Of a stretch of DNA of 64,000 bases, positions 8,674 through 17,125 are shown one piece after another (positions within the stretch are counted from its first letter, which is position 1; each line of letters starts with the position of its first letter). Origin of the DNA: Bradyrhizobium arachidis. GTDB taxonomy: Bacteria; Pseudomonadota; Alphaproteobacteria; Rhizobiales; Xanthobacteraceae. The stretch spans positions 3,472,001 through 3,536,000 of the forward strand of contig NZ_CP030050.1 of assembly GCF_015291705.1 (NCBI RefSeq), read 5' to 3'. The notes below the pieces were generated by a model. The model was not told the DNA's origin and ran no database searches. It saw only the letters and a list, made by a program, of their open reading frames with translations. The translations under genes were made by a program, and so were the position numbers.

Positions 8674-10293
8674 CTACTTCGCATCCTCCAAGATCATCGT
8701 CGCACCCTTCTCGGCGATCATCGCCGTCGGCGTGTTGGTGTTCCCTGACGTGATGGTCGGCATGATCGAGGCATCGACGATGCGAAGGCCACTGAGGCCG
8801 TAGAAGCGCAGGCGCTCGTCGACCACGGCCATCGGATCGTTCGCTGCGCCCATCTTGGCGGTGCCGACAGGATGGAAGATGGTGGTGCCGATGTCGCCGG
8901 CGGCCTTCGCCAGCGAGGCATCGTCGTCGCCGACGGAGGGACCGGGCAGATATTCGCTCGGGCGATATTTTGCCAGCGCCTTCTGCTGCATCAGGCGACG
9001 GGTGGTGCGGATGGCGTCCGCGCCGACCTGGCGGTCGTCGTCGGTCGACAGATAGTTCGGCGCGATGATCGGCTTTTCGTCCGGTGTCGACGAACGCAGC
9101 CGCACGGTGCCGCGCGAGGTCGGCTGGAGATTGCAGGCGCTGACGGTGATCGCGGGGAAGCGGTGCAGGGGATCGCCGAATTTGTCGAGCGACAGCGGCT
9201 GCACATGGAACTGGATGTTGGCGCGCGAACGCGTCGCATCAGAGCGCGTGAAGATGCCGAGCTGCGAGGGCGCCATGGTCAGGGGACCGCGGCGGCGGAA
9301 GGCGTAGTCGAGCCCCATCAAACCACGGCGGAAGAGATTGTAGTAGGTCTCGTTCAGCGTGCGCACGCCCTCGACCTTGTAGATCGCGCGCTGCTGGAGA
9401 TGGTCCTGCAAGTTTCGGCCGATGCCAGGCTTGTCCATGACGATGTCGATGCCGAGCGGCGACAGCCAGTCGGCGGGGCCGATGCCGGAGCGATGCAGCA
9501 CCTGCACCGAGCCGATCGCGCCTGCCGAGAGGACGACCTCGCGTTTCGCGCGTGCCTCGAGGATCTCGCCGTTCTGGATGAAGCGCACGCCGACGGCGCG
9601 GCCCTGCTCGATGATGAGGCGATCGACCAGCACATGCTTCTCGAGCCGCAGATTGGGGCGGTTCAGCGCGGGCTTGAGGAAGCCGCGCGCCGACGACCAG
9701 CGGCGGCCGCGCTTCTGGTTGACATGGAAGTAACTGGTGCCTTCGTTGTCGCCGGTGTTGAAATCCGGGATGCGCTTGATGCCCATCTCCTCGGCGGCAT
9801 CACCAACGGCATCGAGAACGTCCCAGGACAGCCGTGGCGCCTCGATGCGCCAGCCGCCGCCGGCGCCGTGATGCTCGCTCGCGCCGAGGAAGTGATCCTC
9901 GATCCGTTTGAACAGCGGCAGCACGTCGTCATAGCCCCAGCCAGTCAGTCCGAGCTGGCGCCAATGGTCGTAGTCGGCGGCCTGTCCGCGCATCGAGATC
10001 ATGGCGTTGATCGCCGAGCAGCCGCCGATCACCTTGCCGCGGGGATAGGCGAGCGAACGGCCGTTCAGGCCGGGCTCGGCCTCGGTCTTGAACATCCAGT
10101 CCGAGCGCGGATTGCCGATCGCGAAGAGATAGCCGACCGGAATGTGGAACCAGATCCAGTTGTCGTCGCCGCCGGCTTCGAGAATGAGAACACGGTTCTT
10201 GGGCTCGGCCGACAGCCGGTTGGCGAGGATGCAGCCGGCGGTGCCGGCCCCGACGACGATATAGTCAAACTCACCTTCGAGCCGTCTTGGCAT
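8674..10293 (-). CDS. GMC-family FAD oxidoreductase (choline dehydrogenase-like)
   Basis: I start at ATG 10293 (539 residues), because the next residues lead directly into the Rossmann motif VVGAGTAGCILA (GAGTAG at 15-20). A further upstream start would read through an intergenic repeat. Other GMC features are GGCSAINAM, the signature ending GAIGSVQVL, and the C-terminal HPVGTAKMG, VDASIMP and NTNTP block that carries the active-site pair. Such enzymes oxidise alcohols; choline, polyethylene glycol and others are possible. No betaine gene lies nearby, so betA is not assigned. Likely cotranscribed with the downstream hydrolase. Confidence 0.87.
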   Translation of the reverse strand: MPRRLEGEFDYIVVGAGTAGCILANRLSAEPKNRVLILEAGGDDNWIWFHIPVGYLFAIGNPRSDWMFKTEAEPGLNGRSLAYPRGKVIGGCSAINAMISMRGQAADYDHWRQLGLTGWGYDDVLPLFKRIEDHFLGASEHHGAGGGWRIEAPRLSWDVLDAVGDAAEEMGIKRIPDFNTGDNEGTSYFHVNQKRGRRWSSARGFLKPALNRPNLRLEKHVLVDRLIIEQGRAVGVRFIQNGEILEARAKREVVLSAGAIGSVQVLHRSGIGPADWLSPLGIDIVMDKPGIGRNLQDHLQQRAIYKVEGVRTLNETYYNLFRRGLMGLDYAFRRRGPLTMAPSQLGIFTRSDATRSRANIQFHVQPLSLDKFGDPLHRFPAITVSACNLQPTSRGTVRLRSSTPDEKPIIAPNYLSTDDDRQVGADAIRTTRRLMQQKALAKYRPSEYLPGPSVGDDDASLAKAAGDIGTTIFHPVGTAKMGAANDPMAVVDERLRFYGLSGLRIVDASIMPTITSGNTNTPTAMIAEKGATMILEDAK

Positions 10294-10314
10294 TCTGCTT
10301 CCACCCAAACAGAC

Positions 10315-10421
10315 GTCATGCCCGGGCTTGTCCCCGGCATCCACGCGCTTCCCGTCCTAATAGTCAGACGTGAATGGCCAAGACAAGCTGGAGACAAGCT
10401 GGCCACAAGCCCGGCCATGAC
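10315..10421. repeat. Intergenic inverted repeat, family C
   Basis: GTCATGCCCGGGCTTG at the left and CAAGCCCGGCCATGAC at the right are near-perfect inverted arms, with an imperfect inner part. The same arms occur at 22313-22396. The element lies between the divergent GMC and M20 genes, so promoter signals for one or both must sit within or beside it. Confidence 0.75.
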
Positions 10422-10517
10422 GAGGAGACAGAGCTCCCCCGGACCCCAGGCAGTTGGGTGGACTCGCGCTTGCATGGTAGACAGTGCTGTATTTTCAACC
10501 AAGCTTTGAGACCTTCC

Positions 10518-11690
10518 ATGCCCATCGTGAACCGTGTCGCCGACCTCCAACCCGATATTCAGGCCTGGCGCCGGGACATTCATGAGCATCCCGAGCTGCT
10601 CTACGATGTCCACCGCACCGCAGCATTCGTGGCGGACCGCCTGCGCGAGTTCGGCTGCGACGAGGTCGTGACCGGCATCGGCCAGACCGGGGTGGTCGGC
10701 GTGATCAAGGGCAGCAAGCCGGCCGGCGAGGGGCTCAAGGTGATCGGCATGCGTGCCGACATGGATGCGCTCCCTGTCGAGGAAGAGACCAACCTGCCTT
10801 ACGCCTCCAAGACCCCCGGCAAGATGCATGCCTGCGGCCATGACGGCCATACCGCGATGCTGCTCGGCGCCGCGCGTTATCTCGCCGAGACCCGGAACTT
10901 CGCCGGCGATGCCGTGGTGATCTTCCAGCCGGCCGAGGAGGGCGGCGCCGGTGGCGCGGCCATGGTCAAGGACGGGCTGATGGAGCGCTTCGGCATCGAG
11001 CAGGTCTACGGCATGCACAACGGCCCCGGCATACCGATCGGCTCGTTCGCGATCCGGCCCGGTCCGATCATGGCAGCGACCGACGAGGTCGACATCATGA
11101 TCGAGGGTTTCGGCGGCCATGCCGCGCGCCCGCACAAATGCGTGGATTCCGTGCTGGTGGGTGCGCAGGTGATCACGGCGCTGCAATCGATCGTTGCGCG
11201 CAGCGTCGATCCCTTGGAATCGGCGGTGATCTCGATCTGCGAGTTTCACGCCGGCAATGCCCGCAACGTCATTCCGCAGACGGCGACGCTGCGCGGCACG
11301 ATCCGCACGCTGACGCCGGAGGTGCGCAGGCTGGTCGAGAAGCGCGTGCATGAGGTGGTGGCGGGCGTGGCGCAGATCACGGGCGCCAAGATCGATCTGC
11401 GCTACAAGCGCAACTATCCCGTCGTGAACAACCACGCCGCGGAGACCGAGGTGGCGACGCGCATTGCGAAGCACGTTGCGGGCGAAGCCAACGTGCTCGA
11501 GATGCCGCCGCTGATGGGCGGCGAGGATTTCGCCTATATGCTGGAAGCGCGCCCCGGCGCCTTCATCTTCTGCGGCAACGGCGACAGCGCCGGCCTGCAT
11601 CACCCCGCCTACAATTTCAACGACGAGGCGATCGTCTACGGCACGTCCTACTGGGTCAAGCTGGTCGAGGAACAGCTCGCGGCGTCGTAA
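10518..11690 (+). CDS. M20D amidohydrolase (hippurate hydrolase/carboxypeptidase type)
   Basis: I choose ATG 10518 (390 residues), where the family's N-terminus MPIVNRVADLQPDIQAWRRD begins; upstream codons belong to the repeat. Metal motifs are GMRADMDALP, HACGHDGHTAMLLGAA (C106, H108) and QPAEEGGAGG. The length is typical. Such enzymes split N-acyl amino acids, for example hippurate or indole-acetyl conjugates; the exact substrate is not visible. The gene is followed by a strong hairpin shared with the convergent phosphate transporter. Confidence 0.88.
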   Translation: MPIVNRVADLQPDIQAWRRDIHEHPELLYDVHRTAAFVADRLREFGCDEVVTGIGQTGVVGVIKGSKPAGEGLKVIGMRADMDALPVEEETNLPYASKTPGKMHACGHDGHTAMLLGAARYLAETRNFAGDAVVIFQPAEEGGAGGAAMVKDGLMERFGIEQVYGMHNGPGIPIGSFAIRPGPIMAATDEVDIMIEGFGGHAARPHKCVDSVLVGAQVITALQSIVARSVDPLESAVISICEFHAGNARNVIPQTATLRGTIRTLTPEVRRLVEKRVHEVVAGVAQITGAKIDLRYKRNYPVVNNHAAETEVATRIAKHVAGEANVLEMPPLMGGEDFAYMLEARPGAFIFCGNGDSAGLHHPAYNFNDEAIVYGTSYWVKLVEEQLAAS

Positions 11691-11714
11691 GGCCGAAGCT
11701 CGACGCACAAAATG

Positions 11715-11742
11715 AAAGGGCCCGTGCTTGCACGGGCCCTTT
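11715..11742. terminator. Bidirectional Rho-independent-type terminator
   Basis: AAAGGGCCCGTGC (11715-11727) and GCACGGGCCCTTT (11730-11742) form a perfect 13-bp stem between the convergent M20 and pit genes. The A/T ends give a short U-run in both directions. Confidence 0.8.
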
Positions 11743-11764
11743 GTCGTTGCGGGATCTGATCGGC

Positions 11765-13393
11765 TTAGAAGATGCGCGAGAAGATCACGTAGAGCGTGCC
11801 CGACAGCAGGATGGCGACGGGCAGGGTCAGGACCCAGGCCATCACCATGTTGCGGATGGTGGCGATCTGGAGACCCGAGCCGTTCGCGGCCATCGCGCCT
11901 GCTACGCCTGACGACAGCACGTGCGTGGTCGACACAGGCAGGCCGAAGGTGTCGGCGGCACCGATCGTGGCGGCGGCGACGAGCTCGGCGGAGGCGCCCT
12001 GCGCGTAGGTCAGGTGGGTCTTGCCGATCTTCTCGCCGACGGTCACGACGATACGCTTCCAGCCGACCATGGTGCCAAGGCCGAGCGCGATCGCCACCGC
12101 AACCTTCACCCAGGTCGGGATGAACTTGGTCGCGCTGTCGAGCCCGCCCTTGTAAGCGTTCAAGGTCGCGACCTCTTCCTTGTTGAGGTCGTTTTCCTTG
12201 TCCTTCATCAGGAAGCGGATCGCTTCCGAGGTCAGGTACATGTCGTTACGGGTGTTGCCGACCACTTCCGCCGGCACCTTGTTCAGGGAGCCGTACTTCG
12301 CGACCTGGTCGCCGACATCCTTCACCAGCACCGACAGCGAAGGATAGGTGCCTTCGGTGATGTGATGCGAGGTGATGTACTGCGTCACCGCGGGGCGCGG
12401 GTCGCCGATGATGTTGTGGCCGGCGCCCTTGGCCGCGATCACCTTGGAGGCGGCGTCCGAAACCTTCTGGAACTGGGCGACCTGCGTCTCCGGCAATGCG
12501 CGGTTGAGCGCGTAGGCCGTCGGCACGGTGCCGATCAGGATCAGCATGATCAGGCCCATGCCCTTCTGACCGTCGTTCGAGCCGTGGGCGAAGCTGACGC
12601 CAGTGCAGGTCAGGATCAGGAGGCCGCGGATCCAGATCGGCGGGGCCTTGTGGCCTTCGGGAGCTGCGTAGAGCGCCGGGTTCTTGACGATCATCTTGAG
12701 CAGCAGCAACAGGACGGCGGCGCAGACAAAGCCGACCAGCGGCGAGAGCAGGAGCGCATAGCCGATTTCGGTGGCCTTGCCCCAGTCCACGCCCGAGGTG
12801 CCGTCGCGGCCGCGCATGATCGCGTTGGCGACGCCGACGCCGATGATCGAGCCGATCAGCGTGTGCGAGGAGGAGGCCGGCAGGCCGAAGGCCCAGGTGC
12901 CGAGGTTCCAGAGGATCGCGGCGATCAGCAGCGCGAACACCATCGCGAAGCCGGCGCTGGAGCCGACCTGCAGGATCAGCTCCACCGGCAGCAGCGAGAC
13001 GATGCCGAACGCGACGGCACCGGTCGACGTCAGCACGCCGAGGAAGTTGAACAGGCCGGACCACATCACCGCGAATTCGGCCGGCAGCGAGTGGGTGTAG
13101 ATCACGGTCGCCACCGCGTTGGCAGTGTCATGGAAGCCGTTGACGAATTCGAAGCCGAGCGCGATCAGCAGCGCGACGAACAGCAGGATGTAGGGAACGT
13201 AGCTCGTGACCTTGGTGCCGGTCGCATCGACGTCGGAATAGATGCTGTAGGCGACGAACAGCAGGCCTGCGGCGAGGATGCCGAAGAACAGGATCATCGT
13301 CAGCGGATTGAAACCCTTGTCGAGATTGGGCCGGGAAGCAGGCTGGACAGGCGCCGGATCGCCTACCGCACGGTCGAATGCAACATCTGTCAT
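11765..13393 (-). CDS. pit: Low-affinity inorganic phosphate transporter, PiT family
   Basis: 542 residues and strongly hydrophobic. It has the two repeated PiT signatures, FVNGFHDTANAVATVIYTH near the N-terminus and SFAHGSNDGQKGMGLI in the middle. A long hydrophilic loop in the centre and a second bundle ending in TTHVLSSGVAGAM are also visible. It should import metal-phosphate complexes using the proton gradient. It stands alone, followed by a bidirectional terminator; no phoU-like gene is adjacent. A possible weak Pho-box-like pair lies upstream at 13442-13459. Confidence 0.9.
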   Translation of the reverse strand: MTDVAFDRAVGDPAPVQPASRPNLDKGFNPLTMILFFGILAAGLLFVAYSIYSDVDATGTKVTSYVPYILLFVALLIALGFEFVNGFHDTANAVATVIYTHSLPAEFAVMWSGLFNFLGVLTSTGAVAFGIVSLLPVELILQVGSSAGFAMVFALLIAAILWNLGTWAFGLPASSSHTLIGSIIGVGVANAIMRGRDGTSGVDWGKATEIGYALLLSPLVGFVCAAVLLLLLKMIVKNPALYAAPEGHKAPPIWIRGLLILTCTGVSFAHGSNDGQKGMGLIMLILIGTVPTAYALNRALPETQVAQFQKVSDAASKVIAAKGAGHNIIGDPRPAVTQYITSHHITEGTYPSLSVLVKDVGDQVAKYGSLNKVPAEVVGNTRNDMYLTSEAIRFLMKDKENDLNKEEVATLNAYKGGLDSATKFIPTWVKVAVAIALGLGTMVGWKRIVVTVGEKIGKTHLTYAQGASAELVAAATIGAADTFGLPVSTTHVLSSGVAGAMAANGSGLQIATIRNMVMAWVLTLPVAILLSGTLYVIFSRIF

Positions 13394-13441
13394 TTTTGGA
13401 CGCCCCTTAACTAATTTGAAGGGCTATTGTCCGCGATGGAT

Positions 13442-13459
13442 TTGAAGGCTGGATGACAA
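13442..13459 (-). promoter_or_regulatory. Candidate degenerate Pho box upstream of pit
   Basis: Read on the minus strand, TTGTCAT-ccag-CCTTCAA is two 7-mers with a 4-base spacer. They match the PhoB half-site CTGTCAT at 6/7 and 4/7 positions. It sits about 50 bases before the pit start. The match is weak and could be chance. Confidence 0.22.
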
Positions 13460-13490
13460 GTGCGTCCAAAAGTCGCTTTCCCACCTGTAT

Positions 13491-14933
13491 TTAGGCGGCG
13501 CGCGGGGCCTTCTTCTGCAGGCCGGCGGCGATCTTCAGGTCTTCGACAAAGCGCTGATACTCCAGCACTTTGGCTTCCGGATCGGGCAGCCGCAGCAGAT
13601 AGGACGGGTGCACCGTCACCAGCGCCTTGCGCCCGTCGGGCAGGTCTATGAGCCGGCCGCGGGTCTTTCCGATCGGCGTGATCTTGCCGAACACGCTCTG
13701 CGCGGCGGTGGCGCCCATCGCGACGATGAGGTCGGGCTGGATTGCCGAAACTTCCCGCTCGTACCATTGCCGGCAGGCCCGGATCTCAGGTGTGTTCGGC
13801 TTCTGATGCAGGCGGATCTTGCCGCGCGGCACGAATTTGAAGTGCTTGACCGCGTTGGTGACGTAGACCTTCTTGCGATCTACGCCGGCTTCTTCCAGCG
13901 CACGATCGAGCATCTGCCCGGCCGGTCCGACGAAAGGATGGCCGGCGAGGTCTTCCTTGTCGCCGGGTTGCTCGCCGACCAGCATGATGTTGGCGGACTT
14001 CGGACCTTCGCCGAACACGGTCTGCGTCGCGTCCTTGTAGAGGGGGCAGGCGCGGCAATGCGCGGCCTCCTCGCGGAGGGCTTCGAGATCGTCGGCAGCA
14101 GGTTTGCGTTTCATCGGAGCCTCCGGCCGCTTCTGAGGCTTGTGCGGATCGGTTGCGGCATTGGCAATCATGGCGCCGGTCATGCGCTCGGCGTCCTCGA
14201 TCAGGGGCTTAATGATCGAAGCCTCGGGCAGGTTCCTCCAGTATTTCTTCGGCATCTCCGTCTGCATCGCCTTCACCTTGAGCCGCGCCGGATTGAAGAT
14301 GCTGGCGTAGTAGCGCCGCCAGGTTTCCTCCAGCCGGTCTTCGCCCGGCGCCTCGCTCTTGCTCACGCCCGGCGTGAACGAGAGCGTATGGCCGTCCCAA
14401 TGCGCGCAGAGGTCCGGCGTCAGGATCGACCAGGGCATGTCGGCAAAGCGTTTTGCAAAGAACGGCGCGGCAAGCTCGACGATGTGATGCTCCGGCTCGA
14501 ACCAGGCGACGTAATGCGCGGCTCGCTCGCGGCCGATCTCGCGGAAGCGCACGAAGGCGTGCATCTTGTGCTCGTCGCGATGGACCGTTCTTGCCATCGC
14601 CGTGATGAGCGCGACATCCGGATCGATCGCGACCTCGATGAGATCGTGGTTGTCCTTCAAGCGCCAGAGCAGGCGATAGAGGATCGCAAATCGCTCACCA
14701 TCGCGGTGGAGGATTGCTGCTTTCGCGAGCTCGACGAATTTTGCCGGCACGTTGAAGGTGCCGTCGTTCACCTCGAGGATCGGAGACGGCGCGGATGGCG
14801 CGAACAAATCGGCTTCGCCGCCCTGCACGGCCCAGGTGACATCGGTCGGCTCTACATGATGAAGCACGAGCGAGCGCGCGGCGTTGCGCCAGCCGTCGCA
14901 ATCGGTTTCGGTGTCGAGGATGATGTACTGCAT
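13491..14933 (-). CDS. UdgX-type uracil-DNA glycosylase domain fused to TIGR03915-like domain
   Basis: 480 residues in two parts. Residues 1-260 match the DNA-metabolism family that links with radical SAM proteins (TIGR03915 type). Residues 275-480 are a family-4-like uracil-DNA glycosylase of the UdgX branch. Seen there are CRAC (C293, C296) and C387 for the Fe-S cluster; His in NAVKH, where family 4 has Cys; GEQPGDKED (320-328) and VHPSYLLR (441-448). The UdgX loop reads K-I-R-L-H376 instead of the usual KRRIH, but keeps the histidine that in studied UdgX bonds covalently to the abasic site. Its start overlaps the radical SAM stop by one base (TGATG), so the two are coupled. Confidence 0.87.
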   Translation of the reverse strand: MQYIILDTETDCDGWRNAARSLVLHHVEPTDVTWAVQGGEADLFAPSAPSPILEVNDGTFNVPAKFVELAKAAILHRDGERFAILYRLLWRLKDNHDLIEVAIDPDVALITAMARTVHRDEHKMHAFVRFREIGRERAAHYVAWFEPEHHIVELAAPFFAKRFADMPWSILTPDLCAHWDGHTLSFTPGVSKSEAPGEDRLEETWRRYYASIFNPARLKVKAMQTEMPKKYWRNLPEASIIKPLIEDAERMTGAMIANAATDPHKPQKRPEAPMKRKPAADDLEALREEAAHCRACPLYKDATQTVFGEGPKSANIMLVGEQPGDKEDLAGHPFVGPAGQMLDRALEEAGVDRKKVYVTNAVKHFKFVPRGKIRLHQKPNTPEIRACRQWYEREVSAIQPDLIVAMGATAAQSVFGKITPIGKTRGRLIDLPDGRKALVTVHPSYLLRLPDPEAKVLEYQRFVEDLKIAAGLQKKAPRAA

Positions 14934-16168
14934 CAGAAGCCAAATCCCAGTTGCGTTGCCTTCGGCTTGAACCGTTCGATGAGTCCGGCCGCTTCGAGGC
15001 GATGCGGTGAGGGGCGGTGATCGCTGAGGACGATGAACGGCAGCGCCTTGTTGCGGGGCACGTGCAGGCGCGCGAGATCGGAGAGGCGGATCGTGGTGGT
15101 GCGACGCGCCGCGATGATGCGTTCGACCGCCTTGGTGCCGAAGCCCGGCACGCGCAGCAACTCCTCGCGACTAGCGCGGTTGACGTCGAGCGGGAAGCGG
15201 TCGCGATGGCGCAGTGCCCAAGCGAGTTTTGGATCGATGTCGAGCGGCAGCATCGCGCTATCGTCGACGATCTCCGCAACGTCGAAGCCGTAAAACCGCA
15301 TCAGCCAGTCGGCCTGGTAGAGCCTGTGCTCGCGCAGCAGCGGCGGCTGTACCAGAGGCAGAGCGCGGCTGGCGTCCGGGATCGGGCTGAAGGCGGAGTA
15401 GTAGACGCGCCGCAACCGGTAGGCGCCGTAGAGATTGGCGCTGGTGTGGAGAATGGTGTGGTCGTTCGCGCTGTCGGCGCCGACGATCATCTGCGTGCTT
15501 TGTCCGGCGGGCGCGAAGCGCTGCGGTTTTGTTTTGGTCTTTGTGTTGCGGTCTTCCTCGGCCTCGTCGAGCTTCAGCCGCAGCCGGCCCATGGTGCGGC
15601 GGATCGCGCGGACATCCTTCTCCGGCGCGAATTGCTGCAGGCTCGTCTCCTGCGGCATCTCGATGTTGATGGAGAGACGGTCGGCATATTTGCCGGCCTC
15701 CGCGATCAGCGCGTCGTCGGCCTCGGGAATCGTCTTGAGATGGATGTAGCCGCGGAAGTGATGCTCCTCGCGCAGTTTTCGCGCGACGCTCACCACTTGC
15801 TCCATCGTGTAATCAGGGCTGCGGATGATGCCGGAGGAGAGGAACAGGCCCTCGATGTAATTGCGCCGGTAGAAGTCGAGCGTCAGCTTGACCACCTCGT
15901 CGATGGTGAAGCGGGCGCGCGGCACGTTCGAGGAGGCGCGGTTGACGCAATAGAGGCAATTGTAATTGCAGGCGTTGGTCAGCAGCACCTTGAGCAGCGA
16001 GATGCAACGTCCATCCGGCGCGTAGGAATGGCAGATGCCCATGCCTGGGGCGGTCGAGCCCATGCCCTTGCCGTCGCTGGAATCCCGCTTCTCGGTCCCG
16101 CTGGAGGCGCAGGAGGCGTCGTACTTGGCGGCATCCGCGAGAATTTCCAGTTTGCGTTGTACGTCCAT
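14933..16168 (-). CDS. Radical SAM protein, putative DNA repair/modification (TIGR03916-like)
   Basis: 411 residues. An early Cys-rich region (YDASCASSG, then GICHSY) precedes the radical SAM cluster motif in NACNYNCLYCVNR, of the spaced Cx5-6CxxC type. The C-terminus carries a helix-hairpin-helix, VNRASREELLRVPGFGTKAVERI, a common DNA-binding element. This family is known almost only from its linkage to the UdgX-like partner that follows here, and its reaction is unknown. It reads away from imuA, and a perfect LexA box lies 82 bases before its start codon. Damage induction is therefore a reasonable inference. Confidence 0.86.
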   Translation of the reverse strand: MDVQRKLEILADAAKYDASCASSGTEKRDSSDGKGMGSTAPGMGICHSYAPDGRCISLLKVLLTNACNYNCLYCVNRASSNVPRARFTIDEVVKLTLDFYRRNYIEGLFLSSGIIRSPDYTMEQVVSVARKLREEHHFRGYIHLKTIPEADDALIAEAGKYADRLSINIEMPQETSLQQFAPEKDVRAIRRTMGRLRLKLDEAEEDRNTKTKTKPQRFAPAGQSTQMIVGADSANDHTILHTSANLYGAYRLRRVYYSAFSPIPDASRALPLVQPPLLREHRLYQADWLMRFYGFDVAEIVDDSAMLPLDIDPKLAWALRHRDRFPLDVNRASREELLRVPGFGTKAVERIIAARRTTTIRLSDLARLHVPRNKALPFIVLSDHRPSPHRLEAAGLIERFKPKATQLGFGF

Positions 16169-16217
16169 GCTTGAATCTCTTTGATTCCACTCATGAATCT
16201 TTGGCGCGCCAATTCGA

Positions 16218-16248
16218 TTGACTCTTCGGCTGCCGTTAGCTTTATATT
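16218..16248 (+). promoter_or_regulatory. Candidate imuA promoter
   Basis: A -35-like TTGACT (16218-16223) and a -10-like TTATAT (16242-16247) are separated by 18 bases. The inferred start point falls inside the LexA box at 16250-16264. On the other strand TATAAA (16246-16241) could be a -10 for the radical SAM gene. Confidence 0.45.
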
Positions 16249-16249
16249 A

Positions 16250-16264
16250 GAACATATCATGAAC
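16250..16264. promoter_or_regulatory. LexA box (GAAC-N7-GAAC)
   Basis: GAAC-atatcat-GAAC is a perfect match to the known alphaproteobacterial LexA site (GTTC-N7-GTTC on the other strand). It is 67 bases before imuA and 82 bases before the divergent radical SAM gene, overlapping candidate promoter elements for both. LexA repression of imuA-imuB-dnaE2 is established in this class. Confidence 0.85.
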
Positions 16265-16330
16265 AAATGAGCCAGCCGCTGGTTCTCTTTTTGAGAGCCA
16301 CCGGCAATCACCTCTGAAGGAGCGGCGAGC

Positions 16331-17125
16331 ATGAGCAGCGCACGCATCAGCGCGCTTGCGACCTTGCGCGACCAGATCGAGCGCATCGAGACGGCGGAGG
16401 TCGTGCACCAGTATGACCGCGTCGCGCTCGGCCATGGCGAGGCCGACGCCGTGCTGAAGGGCGGGCTCGCGCGCGCGGCGATCCACGAGGTGTTTTGCGC
16501 TGGGTCTCAGGGAACAGTTGCGACGGGTTTTGTCATGGGCCTCGCAGGGCGCGTCTCGGCGCAGCGGCCGCTGCTGTGGGTGCGGCAGGATTTTTCGGAA
16601 CTTGAGACCGGCGCGCTGTCGATGAGCGGGCTCGCCGAGCTCGGGCTCGATCCGCGCCGCGTGGTGATGGTGCGCGCCGCCGATGTCGAGAGCGCGCTGC
16701 GCACTTCGGCCGACGCGCTCGCCTGCGATGCGCTCGGCGCCGTCGTGCTCGAGCTCTGGGGCGATGTCAGGCAGTTCGATCTCGTCGCGAGCCGCAAGCT
16801 GACGCTGGCTGCGCAAGGCTCAGGCGTCACCGGGCTGATGCTGCGGATGGCGGCGCAGCCGCTGCCCTCGACCGCCGAGACGCGATGGATGCTGCGCGCG
16901 GCGCATTCGCCGCCGGGCCCAATATGGAGTGCCTGGGGCGCGCCGCGCTTCGATGCCGAACTCTTGCGCAATCGTCATGGCCCGTGTGGCCGGTGGATCA
17001 TGGAATGGAATTGTGATGAGTGCCAGTTCAGTGAACCGTCGACGCATTCTCAGCCTGTGGCTGCCGCGCCTGCCCATCGACCGGATCCAGCGGTTTTTGC
17101 AGGTGAGCGGCGGCGCGCCGGGTGA
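16331..17125 (+). CDS. imuA: ImuA, SOS mutasome accessory protein
   Basis: 264 residues, RecA/SulA-like fold. AAIHEVF is followed by a GFVMGLAG segment and LLWVRQDFSELETGAL, the usual ImuA order. Start ATG 16331 has a good AAGGAG ten bases upstream. ImuA works with ImuB and DnaE2 in error-prone translesion synthesis. The last 110 bases overlap imuB in another frame, unusually long for coupled genes. The C-terminal 35 residues are poorly conserved-looking. The gene is headed by the LexA box. Confidence 0.87.
   Translation: MSSARISALATLRDQIERIETAEVVHQYDRVALGHGEADAVLKGGLARAAIHEVFCAGSQGTVATGFVMGLAGRVSAQRPLLWVRQDFSELETGALSMSGLAELGLDPRRVVMVRAADVESALRTSADALACDALGAVVLELWGDVRQFDLVASRKLTLAAQGSGVTGLMLRMAAQPLPSTAETRWMLRAAHSPPGPIWSAWGAPRFDAELLRNRHGPCGRWIMEWNCDECQFSEPSTHSQPVAAAPAHRPDPAVFAGERRRAG

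Noticed and set aside
8674..10293. betA (choline dehydrogenase) assignment
   Set aside because: The GMC motifs fit many alcohol oxidases and no betB or betI gene lies nearby.
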